Positions 1-6,944 of a stretch of 34,650 nt of DNA are shown one piece after another. The stretch is from a virus. Made by a program: the position numbers and the translations under genes. The DNA is taken from IMG/VR virus record IMGVR_UViG_3300028031_000009, positions 1 to 34,650 of that record. One strand, given 5' to 3'. The first letter of the stretch is position 1. Every line of letters begins with the position of its first letter. The notes under the pieces are model-generated. The model had not been told where the DNA came from. It did not search any database and saw only the letters and a program-made list of their open reading frames with translations.

Positions 1-1800
1 AGTACGGTATATACAGATAACAAAACAATGGTTGGATTTAATAACCTCGGTTTTGATTATCCGATTATACATTATATTATGAATAATTATGATAACCTAA
101 CTGTTGAAGACATATACAGTGTGGCACAAAGATTAATAAACACACATTGGAATTTAAGGCATACAAATATAGTACGAAAACCACTAATCAAACAACTAGA
201 CTTAATGAAGGTTCATCATTTTGACAATGCTGCACGTTTAACATCTTTAAAAATGTTAGAAATAAATATGCAGATGTCAAACGTTGAAGACTTACCTTTT
301 AAACCAGGTACGGTGCTAACAGATGCGCAAATGGATACACTTATTGAATATAATAAGCATGATGTATTATCTACTTTTAATTTTTATAAAGAATCAAAAG
401 AACAAATCCAGTTAAGGTATGATTTATCAGAGATATATGGCGTCGATATGTTAAATCATTCTGATTCTAAAATTGGTTCTCAAATATTTATAAAATCATT
501 AGAAGAAGAAGGGGTGAGATGTTTTGGGTATACTAACGGCCAGCGGCAAGCTATCCAAACTATAAGAAAGGATGTATCTTTAGTAGATTGTATACTACCT
601 TACATCAACTTTGAGAATTATGAGTTTAAAGGGATTTTAAAAATATTTGAAAATAAAATAATTAGCGATACCAAAGGTGTATTTAAAGATTTAAAATGTA
701 TTGTTAACAATGTCGAATATATATTTGGTGTTGGAGGTTTACATGCCTCAGTAAGTAATAAATCTATATTAACTACTAACAAACGTTCAATAGTAGATGT
801 AGATGTAAAAAGTTATTACCCTAATCTAGCTATAAAAAATCAAATATACCCTGCTCATTTAAGCGAGCAGTTTTGTTATATCTATGAAAAGTTATATCTT
901 GAAAGAAATAAATGCCCTAAATCATCTGCATTGAACGCGGCTTTAAAGATTGCATTAAATGGGACTTATGGAAATAGCGGCAATAAGTATTCTCCTTTCT
1001 ATGACATAAAATACTTATTAACCATAACAATAAGTGGTCAATTATCGTTATTGATGCTTGTAGATATGTTGTTAAAAATACCAACTCTTGAGATTGTTCA
1101 ATGCAACACAGATGGTATAACTTATTCTGTTGATAACGAGTTTATTGATCTTTGTCAGCAAGAATGCAAGAAATGGGAAAATATTACTAATCTAGAATTA
1201 GAAACAGTTAATTATTCTCGATTTTGGGTAAGGGACGTTAATAATTATATTGCTGAATATGACGGTGGTTTAAAAAGAAAAGGGGCTTTTTGTTACGGCG
1301 ATGAAATTGGATGGCACCAGAATCATTCAATGCAGGTTGTAGCCAAGGCCTTGACAGCCTACTTTGTGCGAGGGCAGTCTGTTCAGTCATTTATAGAATC
1401 TCATGCTACTTTATATGATTTTATGATCGCTTTAAAGGTTCCTAAAACATCAAGGTTAATGTGGTCGGGTGTTCATTTTCCCTCTACATTGCGGTATGTT
1501 GTATCAGATGATGGAAGTCAGCTGACCAAGATAATGCCAGCAAAGGGCAAAGTAGGCGACTATAAACGGGCAAATAGTTTAGATAATGACTATTATGACT
1601 TTATAAAAGAACAAGTAGGATCTAAATGGGACGAAAGGATTAATACTAAGAATAAGTCGAAGTATGAGGATAGGACCATTTCAATTAATGCCGGATATGA
1701 TATTATTCCTTGCATGCACATTGATGATTTAGAGGGTGCAGATATTAACTACCAATTTTATATAGACCAGGCAAATAAAATAATTGATAAATTTAATTAA
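1..1800 (+). CDS. Family B DNA polymerase, 5'-truncated by the window edge
   Basis: Replicative DNA polymerase with proofreading exonuclease. The frame is open from base 1, so the gene begins upstream and the ATG at 28 is internal; 590 residues follow that ATG. Numbering from it, exonuclease motif II is FNNLGFD (Asp10) and motif III is YNKHD (Tyr108, Asp112). The exo I motif must lie outside the window. Polymerase motif A is DVKSYYP (Asp259), motif B is KIALNGTYG (Lys307), and motif C is CNTDGI (Asp362). Motif C has Asn where many family B enzymes have the first Asp of DTD; from memory, NTDG is common in phage members. The order exo-A-B-C is complete, so the visible part looks functional. It heads the early arm and presumably copies the phage genome together with the ligase downstream. 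Confidence 0.93.
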   Translation, partial: STVYTDNKTMVGFNNLGFDYPIIHYIMNNYDNLTVEDIYSVAQRLINTHWNLRHTNIVRKPLIKQLDLMKVHHFDNAARLTSLKMLEINMQMSNVEDLPFKPGTVLTDAQMDTLIEYNKHDVLSTFNFYKESKEQIQLRYDLSEIYGVDMLNHSDSKIGSQIFIKSLEEEGVRCFGYTNGQRQAIQTIRKDVSLVDCILPYINFENYEFKGILKIFENKIISDTKGVFKDLKCIVNNVEYIFGVGGLHASVSNKSILTTNKRSIVDVDVKSYYPNLAIKNQIYPAHLSEQFCYIYEKLYLERNKCPKSSALNAALKIALNGTYGNSGNKYSPFYDIKYLLTITISGQLSLLMLVDMLLKIPTLEIVQCNTDGITYSVDNEFIDLCQQECKKWENITNLELETVNYSRFWVRDVNNYIAEYDGGLKRKGAFCYGDEIGWHQNHSMQVVAKALTAYFVRGQSVQSFIESHATLYDFMIALKVPKTSRLMWSGVHFPSTLRYVVSDDGSQLTKIMPAKGKVGDYKRANSLDNDYYDFIKEQVGSKWDERINTKNKSKYEDRTISINAGYDIIPCMHIDDLEGADINYQFYIDQANKIIDKFN

Positions 1801-1805
1801 ATAAC

Positions 1806-1835
1806 TGTACTTTTATTATTTAACTGTGTTATAAT
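1806..1835 (+). promoter_or_regulatory. Sigma70-like early promoter with extended -10
   Basis: TGTACT at 1806-1811, an 18-bp spacer, then TATAAT at 1830-1835 preceded by TGT (an extended -10, TGnTATAAT). It lies in the 73-bp gap after the polymerase and points at the small-gene run. The blocks TGTACTTTTAT and TATAATTA recur in the same arrangement at 27568-27598, which supports a phage promoter family. Confidence 0.7.
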
Positions 1836-1873
1836 TACCCATACTTTAAAAAGACGCAAAACAAGGGAATAAA

Positions 1874-2083
1874 ATGACTAAAATTAAATTCAAAAAATCA
1901 GCTCATTACTATGAAGCTAGCGGTAGCTTTATGATGGATACTGTAAAGCTAAGAATATGTAAAGATGGAAAAAAATGGGATTTGAAATACTTGAAAGAAG
2001 GCGAACTAATGTTTAAATGTTTTTCAGAACACGTAACAAAAACAGATGCAAATGAGTCGGCTAACTATTACTTTGGGGTTTAA
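1874..2083 (+). CDS. Small hypothetical protein (69 aa)
   Basis: First gene behind the extended -10 promoter, with an AGGGA ribosome site seven bases before ATG. The product is basic and rich in Lys, Tyr and Phe, with no signal peptide, membrane segment or recognisable motif. Its start (MTKIKFKK) loosely resembles those of the small proteins at 2653 and 2859, but the rest does not align convincingly. The gene ends just before the zinc-finger gene at 2088 and is probably co-transcribed with it. Function unknown. Confidence 0.7.
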   Translation: MTKIKFKKSAHYYEASGSFMMDTVKLRICKDGKKWDLKYLKEGELMFKCFSEHVTKTDANESANYYFGV

Positions 2084-2087
2084 TCTA

Positions 2088-2288
2088 ATGAGTGGGCAAA
2101 AAACCTACTGTAAATACGTTTGCCCTTATTGCGGCAACCGTATCGGGGCTAACGGGGCATCACGAGCCGCCCACGGACGGATGCACGTTAGAACTGGCGA
2201 GGCTATTGAAGTGAACCACATGCACATTGATTACAGAGGACAGATTGAATTTATCCCAAACCCTGAATATAAGAATAAAAACAGGTGA
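2088..2288 (+). CDS. C2H2-type zinc-finger protein (66 aa)
   Basis: A small probable zinc-binding protein. CPYCG followed by 13 residues and HGRMH gives a C-x2-C-x13-H-x3-H arrangement, close to a classical C2H2 finger. A longer frame opens at 2046, but the ATG at 2088, with GGGG upstream, starts five bases after the preceding stop and fits better. The first half is clearly richer in G+C than the flanking genes (for example GGGGCATCACGAGCCGCC), which may mean separate acquisition. From memory, small proteins with CPYCG and MHVR-GEA are widespread in phages. A DNA- or RNA-binding role is inferred only from the finger. Confidence 0.75.
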   Translation: MSGQKTYCKYVCPYCGNRIGANGASRAAHGRMHVRTGEAIEVNHMHIDYRGQIEFIPNPEYKNKNR

Positions 2289-2383
2289 TAAATGAAAAAG
2301 GAGCAGGAGTTCTTGCAGGTAGCTACCACTGCAACTTCATTGTGGTTTGAAAGATAGTATTCTATGATTTAACGGGGATAAGT

Positions 2384-2656
2384 ATGAATGATATTTTTGA
2401 AAGATCTATAGATTTATTACATAACGCCCCCCCCCAGGTGATATGGGAAATGGATGAAATTACTTACCTTCGATGTAGACAGCTCAGGGATAGTCAAGGC
2501 AAGTACTTATGGATTAAAGATATAGAGTTTCCCGGTATGCCGGGAACATTATTTGGTTATGACATACACATACGTGGGGGTAAAAATAAGATACATCGTC
2601 TGTTATACTTATTTGAGAGTGGGACATCTGTTATTATAGATGAGGCTAAAAAATGA
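2384..2656 (+). CDS. Capsid-segment-like early protein (90 aa)
   Basis: Residues about 30-55 (RQLRDSQGKYLW, then PGMPGTLFG) align with the phage's own HK97-fold capsid protein (RQFKDSQGQYLW, then PGNPSTLLG). This is a highly recurrent segment of that fold. The protein is too short to be a capsid subunit and lies in the early, opposite-strand arm, so a structural role is not obvious. A nine-base C tract (2427-2435) in codons 15-17 could switch the frame if it changed length. The ribosome site is GGGGA, and the stop overlaps the next start (ATGA). It may be a capsid-interacting or decoy protein, or an exapted capsid fragment; this is inference. Confidence 0.75.
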   Translation: MNDIFERSIDLLHNAPPQVIWEMDEITYLRCRQLRDSQGKYLWIKDIEFPGMPGTLFGYDIHIRGGKNKIHRLLYLFESGTSVIIDEAKK

Positions 2657-2862
2657 ACAGGAAGGAATTTAGGGCGCACTTAATTAAGTCTGGCTGGGTG
2701 GTTAATAAAGTTAATAAAAATATATTAACAAATGATAAGGGTAGAATGAGAATTAAACTCAAACCGAAATATTACAAAGCTACTATAAAAAATGATCTAA
2801 ATAAATGGCAAAAGTTTAGACAGAGTGTATACTCAATAATAAAACCAGGTACTGAAAAATGA
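2653..2862 (+). CDS. Small basic protein, tandem relative of the next gene (69 aa)
   Basis: Overlaps its neighbour on each side by ATGA, so it is translationally coupled to both. The start MNRKEFRAHLIKSGW matches MTKHQFKEYLIKQGY of the next gene in the pattern M-x-[RK]-x-[FQ]-[FK]-x-x-LIK-x-G-[WY]. Both proteins are about 68 residues long and rich in Lys, Tyr and Asn. This suggests a tandem duplication followed by strong divergence. No known domain recognised. Confidence 0.7.
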   Translation: MNRKEFRAHLIKSGWVVNKVNKNILTNDKGRMRIKLKPKYYKATIKNDLNKWQKFRQSVYSIIKPGTEK

Positions 2863-3062
2863 CGAAACATCAATTTAAAGAATATTTGATAAAGCAGGGA
2901 TATAAACAAGAAGCATTTTATCCAAATAGACTTACTTTTGATAAGGAGATACGTTGCAGTTTAGGGACAAAATCGTTTAGGTTAGAAAAGTTAGTTTGTG
3001 GAGAATGGGAATTAGTATATTCTGACAAATATACTAAAGCTAAACATTACCGCTTTTTTTGA
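2859..3062 (+). CDS. Small protein, tandem relative of the previous gene (67 aa)
   Basis: Starts in the ATGA overlap with the 2653 gene and shares its N-terminal helix-like start (LIK-x-G-Y). The C-terminal half (KLVCGEWELVYSDKY) looks beta-rich. There is no membrane segment and no catalytic motif. It lies just before the large coiled-coil gene and is probably expressed with it. Function unknown. Confidence 0.7.
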   Translation: MTKHQFKEYLIKQGYKQEAFYPNRLTFDKEIRCSLGTKSFRLEKLVCGEWELVYSDKYTKAKHYRFF

Positions 3063-3101
3063 TTAAAAACAAACATAATAAATAATGTTAGAGGCGATTA
3101 T

Positions 3102-4040
3102 ATGAAACAAGAATTAATAACAGTAAATGATATAAATCCAATAGAAATCTTCACCGGTGATGGTCTTGATGAGGTGCTTCATAATATTGAGCAGGAAGTT
3201 CTATCCTTTGTTCCTGATTTATCTACAGTTACATCGAGAAAAGAAATTGCATCATTAGCGCGTAAAGTTGCCAGTTCTAAAATAGTACTAGATAACGCAG
3301 GTAAAGACTTGGTTGCTGAATGGAAAACAAAAGCAAAGTTAGTTGATTCATCCAGGAAAGCATCAAGAGATTTTCTTGACCTACTTAGAGATAGAGTAAG
3401 GAAGCCATTAACTGAATGGGAGAAAGAAGAGGCTGAGCGCATTGAAAAAGAAAAGCTAGAAAATGAATTAATAATAGCTTATGAAGAAGCACTTAATCTT
3501 GATTCTATTTTTAACAAAGAAATGGAAATAGCCGAGCGTGAACGATTAATAAGGGAAAAAGAAGAAGCTGAGCAACAAAGAATAGCTTATGAAGAAGCAG
3601 AAAAAGAACGACTGAAGAATGAAGAAAGAATTAAAAAAGAAGCTGCAGAGTCTGCAAAATTAAAGGCCGAACAAGAATCACAAAGAAAAATTGATGAAGC
3701 AAGAAGATTTGAAGCGGAAGCAATAGCTAAGGCCGAACGACTAGAAAAAGAAAAGTTACAAGATAAAGCTAATGCAGATCGTGATAAAAGAAATGCTGTA
3801 CTAGAAGCTGAAAGAAGAGCAAGAGCTGAAGCTGATCGTATAGAGAATAACATAAAGCAAGAAGAACATAGAAAGCAAAAAGAGATTAATAGGCGCAATA
3901 ATGATTTAAACCACAAAAGAACTATAAATAGTCAGGCTCTTAATTCATTTGTTGCAGAAGGAATTGATACAAAGACAGCAAAAATAATAATTTCACTAAT
4001 TAGTAAATACAAAATACAGCACATTTCAATAAACTATTAA
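3102..4040 (+). CDS. Phage coiled-coil protein with conserved C-terminal tail (312 aa)
   Basis: Residues about 1-105 form a globular part (EIASLARKVASSKIVLDNAGKDL, then SRKASRDFLDLLRDRVRKPLTEWEKEE). Residues 105-270 are almost wholly charged helix rich in Glu, Lys, Arg and Ala (a long coiled coil). The end, GIDTKTAKIIISLISKYKIQHISINY without a break, matches a tail I know from gammaproteobacterial phage proteins of this shape, which often end near PHVSINY. Such genes lie in early regions near recombination and replication functions; their biochemical role is not established to my knowledge. The ribosome site is AGAGG before ATG at 3102. Confidence 0.8.
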   Translation: MKQELITVNDINPIEIFTGDGLDEVLHNIEQEVLSFVPDLSTVTSRKEIASLARKVASSKIVLDNAGKDLVAEWKTKAKLVDSSRKASRDFLDLLRDRVRKPLTEWEKEEAERIEKEKLENELIIAYEEALNLDSIFNKEMEIAERERLIREKEEAEQQRIAYEEAEKERLKNEERIKKEAAESAKLKAEQESQRKIDEARRFEAEAIAKAERLEKEKLQDKANADRDKRNAVLEAERRARAEADRIENNIKQEEHRKQKEINRRNNDLNHKRTINSQALNSFVAEGIDTKTAKIIISLISKYKIQHISINY

Positions 4041-4050
4041 CAGTGATTAT

Positions 4051-4233
4051 GTGATTGATAATGAATTGGCGGATTTAATCCGTGCTAACAATAAAATAAA
4101 GCGATTACAAGGTATGCTAGATGCATCATTATGTAAGCCAGAACAATCACCAGACTTCCATTATCGTGTTGGGTATAGTGAGCAAAAATCACTTGATTCT
4201 GTGTACACTAATAATTTATCAATGCCATTCTAG
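4051..4233 (+). CDS. Small hypothetical protein, GTG start (60 aa)
   Basis: The only usable start in this frame near the 5' end is GTG at 4051, because the in-frame stop TAA at 4030 precludes an earlier one. No clear Shine-Dalgarno sequence precedes it, so expression may depend on coupling with the coiled-coil gene that ends 10 bases earlier. The N-terminal part (ELADLIRANNKIKRLQGML) looks helical and could dimerise. Function unknown. Confidence 0.5.
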   Translation: MIDNELADLIRANNKIKRLQGMLDASLCKPEQSPDFHYRVGYSEQKSLDSVYTNNLSMPF

Positions 4234-4244
4234 GTGGGGTGGTA

Positions 4245-4492
4245 ATGAATAAATACTCAGAAATAGATTTGATAAATCCAAAAGATGTTGTTCAAGTGCA
4301 TAAAAATATATGGTGCTGGTGCATAGGTGGAAACCCAAAGAAGGGGGGCTTATTTATAAAAATTATGTTATCGCAGGTAATAGAAATAAAAGAATAGCTG
4401 AACTTCATCTTGTAAAAAATAAGATTAAAAATGCAAAACTTATTTTTATAGAACTTGCTTTTGTTCCTTGTGACACAAGCGAATATTATTAG
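4245..4492 (+). pseudogene. Small gene split by a shift in a G6 tract
   Basis: ATG at 4245 (after GGGGTGG) opens MNKYSEIDLINPKDVVQV and runs to GNPKK at the tract AAGAAGGGGGG (G6 at 4343-4348). The zero frame then reads on to a different short end (stop about 4395). The next frame, reached by a -1 slip, continues as GGLIYKNYVIAGNRNKRIAEL to a stop at 4490-4492. If the tract held seven Gs, one 82-residue protein would result. The shift may be a sequencing or assembly error, a true mutation, slippage that makes both forms, or phase variation. Function unknown; neighbours are the coiled-coil and ligase genes. Confidence 0.6.
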
Positions 4493-4521
4493 TAATTCAA
4501 TCTACAAATAGGCAATAGAAA

Positions 4522-5562
4522 ATGACAAAATTATATGCAAGAGATGCAAAAAATAATATTCGGGTGTGGGGTATTGAGCCTTATGGAACTTATGGTTTAG
4601 TCACAAGTAGTGGCCTTCTAGGTGGCAGTATCACAAACAAGATTATTAAAGTAACACCAAAGGCAAACAGAACACAACGTGAACAAGTACAGCTAGAAAT
4701 AGAGTCAAGAATAAAAAGAAAAACAGATTCTGGCTTTGTTAAATCTGTTGAAGAAGCTGAAGCGAATGAAAGAACAAATGCCTTAGGTTTTAAAAGGCCA
4801 ATGTTGGCCATGGCTAAAGTTTTTGACTTTGACTCTGTGAATAGCCATGTACAGATTAAGTATGATGGTCTTAGATGCTTAATAACAAATATAAATGGAA
4901 AGCTATATGCTTATTCAAAAACTGGTCAAATATTTGATTGTATCGATCATATACTTGATGGTATAAAAATACCTGAGGGGGTAACAATCGACGGTGAATT
5001 ATACAGCCATAAGACACCTTTACAGACTATAAATAGTTGGGTAAGGAGAAAACAAAAGGATACAAAAAAGTTGGACTATAGGTGTTATGATACTGTAAAT
5101 GATCGTTGTTTTGAGGATCGGATAATTCAATTGCAAAAATATAACCTGGGTGAATTTGCAAGAGTAGTTAAAACCTGGAGGATAACAGAAATCAATATTA
5201 CTCGATTATTCAACGATGTTAGGGAAGAGGGTTATGAGGGACTAATTATTAGACAGCCTAATTTCAGTTACCAGAGTGGAAAAAGAAATAAAGCGATGAT
5301 TAAAGTCAAGCAGTTTTTGGATGGGGAATTTATCATTTGTGGTATAAATTCAACAAAGGATGGATTCGCCAGGTTACTTTTAAAAACTGCTACAGGTAGA
5401 TCATTTGTAGTTCTAGCTCCAGGAACTCATACTGAAAAAAGGGAAATATTAAACAACGTAGAAGAATATATTGGAACATTTATAAATATAACATATGCCC
5501 ACATGTCAACAGACGGTATACCTCAACAACCGATAGCAAGGTATTTTCGTGATTTTGAATAA
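4522..5562 (+). CDS. ATP-dependent DNA ligase (346 aa)
   Basis: Seals nicks in duplex DNA using ATP. The adenylation motif is KYDGLR (Lys113 would carry the AMP). Further nucleotidyltransferase motifs are IDGELY (III), EGLIIR (IV) and MIKVKQF (V). An OB-fold-like C-terminal part follows (residues about 255-346). The first 75 residues (VWGIEPYGTYGLVTSSGLLGG, then NRTQREQVQLEIESRIKRK) resemble the WGR-like N-terminal region of small phage ligases. The length is normal for compact phage and viral enzymes. It probably joins Okazaki fragments in replication by the upstream polymerase. Confidence 0.93.
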   Translation: MTKLYARDAKNNIRVWGIEPYGTYGLVTSSGLLGGSITNKIIKVTPKANRTQREQVQLEIESRIKRKTDSGFVKSVEEAEANERTNALGFKRPMLAMAKVFDFDSVNSHVQIKYDGLRCLITNINGKLYAYSKTGQIFDCIDHILDGIKIPEGVTIDGELYSHKTPLQTINSWVRRKQKDTKKLDYRCYDTVNDRCFEDRIIQLQKYNLGEFARVVKTWRITEINITRLFNDVREEGYEGLIIRQPNFSYQSGKRNKAMIKVKQFLDGEFIICGINSTKDGFARLLLKTATGRSFVVLAPGTHTEKREILNNVEEYIGTFINITYAHMSTDGIPQQPIARYFRDFE

Positions 5563-5574
5563 TAGGAGTAAACG

Positions 5575-5796
5575 ATGAAAATAAGACCGGTAATTGTTTT
5601 AGATTGGGATAGAAGTAAAACTAAAAACGGGCAATGTTTGAAAAAGGAAATTGATAAAGGTAAGTTTCATAAATGGGGTTGCGACTATGAAGAATTAGAG
5701 TTTGAAGTAGGTAACTATTCTACTGCAATTATTGAACTGAAAGATGGTACTGTTTTGAATCACCCTGCTGAACTGGTTAAATTTACAGACGTATAA
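5575..5796 (+). CDS. Small hypothetical protein (73 aa)
   Basis: Good ribosome site (AGGAG, 7 bases) 12 bases after the ligase stop, so probably co-transcribed with it. The product has alternating beta-like segments (RPVIVLDWD, ELEFEVGNYSTAIIELKDGTVLNHPAELVKF) and no Cys pairs or membrane segment. The stop codon lies inside the left arm of a perfect 19-bp hairpin. Function unknown. Confidence 0.65.
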   Translation: MKIRPVIVLDWDRSKTKNGQCLKKEIDKGKFHKWGCDYEELEFEVGNYSTAIIELKDGTVLNHPAELVKFTDV

Positions 5797-5837
5797 CAAC
5801 TAAATAACTAGCGATAGCCTAGTTATTTAGTTGTTAT
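5793..5837 (+). repeat. Perfect 19-bp hairpin starting on the stop codon (element A)
   Basis: ATAACAACTAAATAACTAG (5793-5811) pairs perfectly with 5819-5837 around a 7-base loop. No T run follows on the + strand, so it is not a typical intrinsic terminator. The end motifs ATAAC and GTTAT are the same as in elements B, C and E downstream, and as in those elements the left end overlaps the stop codon. Confidence 0.85.
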
Positions 5838-5873
5838 GAAAAGTAGCGCAAAACGTCAGAGGATTTTAAAATA

Positions 5874-6098
5874 ATGAGTGGTTTTAATTGTGAGCATTGT
5901 GGAGTTGAATGTATAGATACGAGTCATGGCTATATTACTGGATGCGAACACTACCCTATTGAAACTAAGAAGCATTCATACAGGCGAACTTCATTTTTAG
6001 AACTCTTGCAAGAACATCAGGTTTCTGAAAATGTAGTAACTAAAAGAGTCTACAAGGATATTATTAAGGAGCGTGTACATGATGCAAATTACACATAA
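5874..6098 (+). CDS. Conserved small phage protein with Cys/His cluster (74 aa)
   Basis: MSGFNCEHCGVEC, then GCEHYPIE: a CxxC pair followed by a C-x-H motif, probably a metal site. From memory, small phage proteins with NCEHC and GCEHYP are widespread in enterobacterial and marine phages, without a known role. The ribosome site is GAGGA. The stop codon lies in the left arm of inverted-repeat element B. It is one of the cassette-like units between 5575 and 7500. Confidence 0.75.
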   Translation: MSGFNCEHCGVECIDTSHGYITGCEHYPIETKKHSYRRTSFLELLQEHQVSENVVTKRVYKDIIKERVHDANYT

Positions 6099-6142
6099 CG
6101 ACCTAGCCACTTGTCTTTATCAAGTGAAGTGCATGGTTATGT
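6093..6142 (+). repeat. attC-like imperfect inverted repeat (element B)
   Basis: Outer box ACATAAC (6093-6099) pairs with GTTATGT (6136-6142). Inner box CACTTG (6108-6113) pairs with CAAGTG (6121-6126) around a 7-base loop. Unpaired spacers of 8 and 9 bases separate the boxes. This two-box, asymmetric fold is the architecture of integron attC sites, though it is short (50 bp) and GTTATGT departs from the strict GTTRRRY consensus. It starts on the stop codon of the preceding ORF. Confidence 0.7.
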
Positions 6143-6169
6143 TGTGACACTACTACACAGAGGGGTTTT

Positions 6170-6397
6170 ATGACTAGATGTAAAAAATGCCACATGGAAT
6201 TTATTTTTTGTATATGTGAAGAAGTAAAAACTCAACTTCCCTATCAAAATGCTTTGAATCTGTTGAATAATGATGATGGAAAGAGGTTTGACGCGGTTAA
6301 ATGCATGGTTTCAAAAATGAGTTACAGGGATGTAAAATTGATTACAGACTTTTGTTTAGTAATTGAGCGAGAAAATGCAGCAAACAAAGCAACATAA
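6170..6397 (+). CDS. Small Cys-rich protein (75 aa)
   Basis: MTRCKKCHMEFIFCICEE carries CxxC and CxC pairs within the first 16 residues, consistent with a small zinc knuckle. The rest (YQNALNLLNNDDGKRFDAV, then KMSYRDVKLITDFCLVIE) is helical. The ribosome site AGAGGGG lies in the short spacer behind element B. Its stop overlaps element C. Function unknown; cassette-like unit. Confidence 0.68.
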   Translation: MTRCKKCHMEFIFCICEEVKTQLPYQNALNLLNNDDGKRFDAVKCMVSKMSYRDVKLITDFCLVIERENAANKAT

Positions 6398-6441
6398 CGA
6401 CCTTAGCCCACTCTCTCATAGAGTGCAGCGATTGGTTATAA
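6392..6441 (+). repeat. attC-like imperfect inverted repeat (element C)
   Basis: ATAAC (6394-6398) pairs with GTTAT (6435-6439). Inner CACTCT (6409-6414) pairs with AGAGTG (6420-6425) around a 5-base loop. Spacers are 10 and 9 bases. The left block ATAACGACCTTAGCC matches element B (ATAACGACCTAGC), and the right block AGCGATTGGTTAT matches elements E and F. It starts on the stop codon of the 6170 gene. Confidence 0.7.
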
Positions 6442-6464
6442 AAAAATAATAAATAACATCAGTG

Positions 6465-6478
6465 GGTTCAATTGAACC
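6465..6478 (+). promoter_or_regulatory. 14-bp perfect palindrome, operator-like
   Basis: GGTTCAATTGAACC is an exact palindrome; the flanks TGGGT and ACCCA partly extend the pairing. It lies between element C and the next ribosome site. It could be an operator, or the core of another degenerate member of the repeat family (ATAACATCAGTGGG to CCCATTGTTTT). Undecided. Confidence 0.45.
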
Positions 6479-6517
6479 TGACCCATTGTTTTCATTGTTT
6501 TTGTTTTAGAGGATTTT

Positions 6518-6580
6518 ATGGAATTAACATATAAAGATAATCAGTTGGTCTTATGCCTATTTGTGGGCTGGACCAATTAA
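6518..6580 (+). CDS. Very small ORF (20 codons) with good ribosome site
   Basis: ATG at 6518 follows TTTTAGAGGATTTT, a well placed AGAGGA. It reads MELTYKDNQLV, then a hydrophobic end LCLFVGWTN. Either a genuine micropeptide or the remnant of a longer gene. The leader is very similar to those of the neighbouring small genes (TTTTGTTTTAGAGGATTTTATG), the main reason to list it. Confidence 0.4.
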   Translation: MELTYKDNQLVLCLFVGWTN

Positions 6581-6596
6581 AGCCTCATCAAAACTA

Positions 6597-6651
6597 GCAT
6601 AGCCCTAAGTTAACCCGCCGAGCGGGTTGAACGACTGGAACGGTGGTTTAT
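6597..6651 (+). repeat. Divergent stop-proximal hairpin (element D)
   Basis: AACCCGC (6612-6618) pairs with GCGGGTT (6622-6628) around CGA. It is flanked by a GCATAGCCC left side and a GGTGGTTTATG right side that loosely match the ends of elements B and C. GC-rich compared with its surroundings. Placed in the family with doubt. Confidence 0.4.
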
Positions 6652-6686
6652 GAAAAAAGTCACATTTACAATAAAAGAGGTTGCTC

Positions 6687-6870
6687 ATGACATACAAAGA
6701 AGAAGAAATAGAAATATTAAGATCAGCAATGAGAGAAATATATGAAGTCTGGGCTGGAAGTGAGGGGGCTTGTTAACACTACGGCTTCAGCCGCATATCA
6801 AATGAGATTAATAAAAGAAATGCGAGATATAACTGCAAAATATATTAATACAAAAAAAATAACACAATAG
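6687..6870 (+). pseudogene. Small conserved-looking gene shifted in a G5 tract
   Basis: ATG at 6687 after AAAGAGG gives MTYKEEEIEILRSAMREIY, then EVWAGSEG, and meets a stop at 6774. Removing one G from the tract at 6764-6768 joins it to TTASAAYQMRLIKEMRDITA and so on, to the stop at 6868-6870, giving an intact protein of about 60 residues. I recall small phage proteins with the pattern YEVWAGSEG, then AYQ-RLI-QM-D. Two of three such G/C-tract genes in this arm are broken, so error or slippage should be considered. Confidence 0.6.
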
Positions 6871-6920
6871 CTCACTGGGAGGCGCGTTTTATGCACCGAT
6901 CTGGCTTAGCGAATTGTTAT
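6859..6920 (+). repeat. attC-like imperfect inverted repeat (element E)
   Basis: ATAAC at 6859-6863 and GTTAT at 6916-6920 bound a 62-bp element. The left block ATAACACAATAGCTCAC and right block TTAGCGAATTGTTAT match the consensus of elements B, C and F. The longer centre includes partly complementary GGCGC and GCACC. The stop codon of the 6687 ORF (6868-6870) lies in the left block. Confidence 0.65.
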
Positions 6921-6944
6921 ATTTTTTGTTTTAGGAGAATAAGA

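Noticed and set aside
2292-2357. A 21-codon ORF (MKKEQEFLQVATTATSLWFER-like frame) and an overlapping GTG frame in the gap before 2384
   Set aside because: Two frames overlap, neither has a convincing ribosome site, and the stretch is better described as a gap with a small TTGCAG/CTGCAA hairpin.
3179-3916. Minus-strand frames opposite the coiled-coil gene (Ser/Leu/Ala-rich)
   Set aside because: Antisense shadows of a Glu/Lys/Arg-rich coding sequence; no ribosome sites or family features.
6465-6478. tRNA-like T-arm (GGTTCAATTGAACC)
   Set aside because: It is a plain palindrome; no acceptor, D or anticodon stems can be drawn around it.
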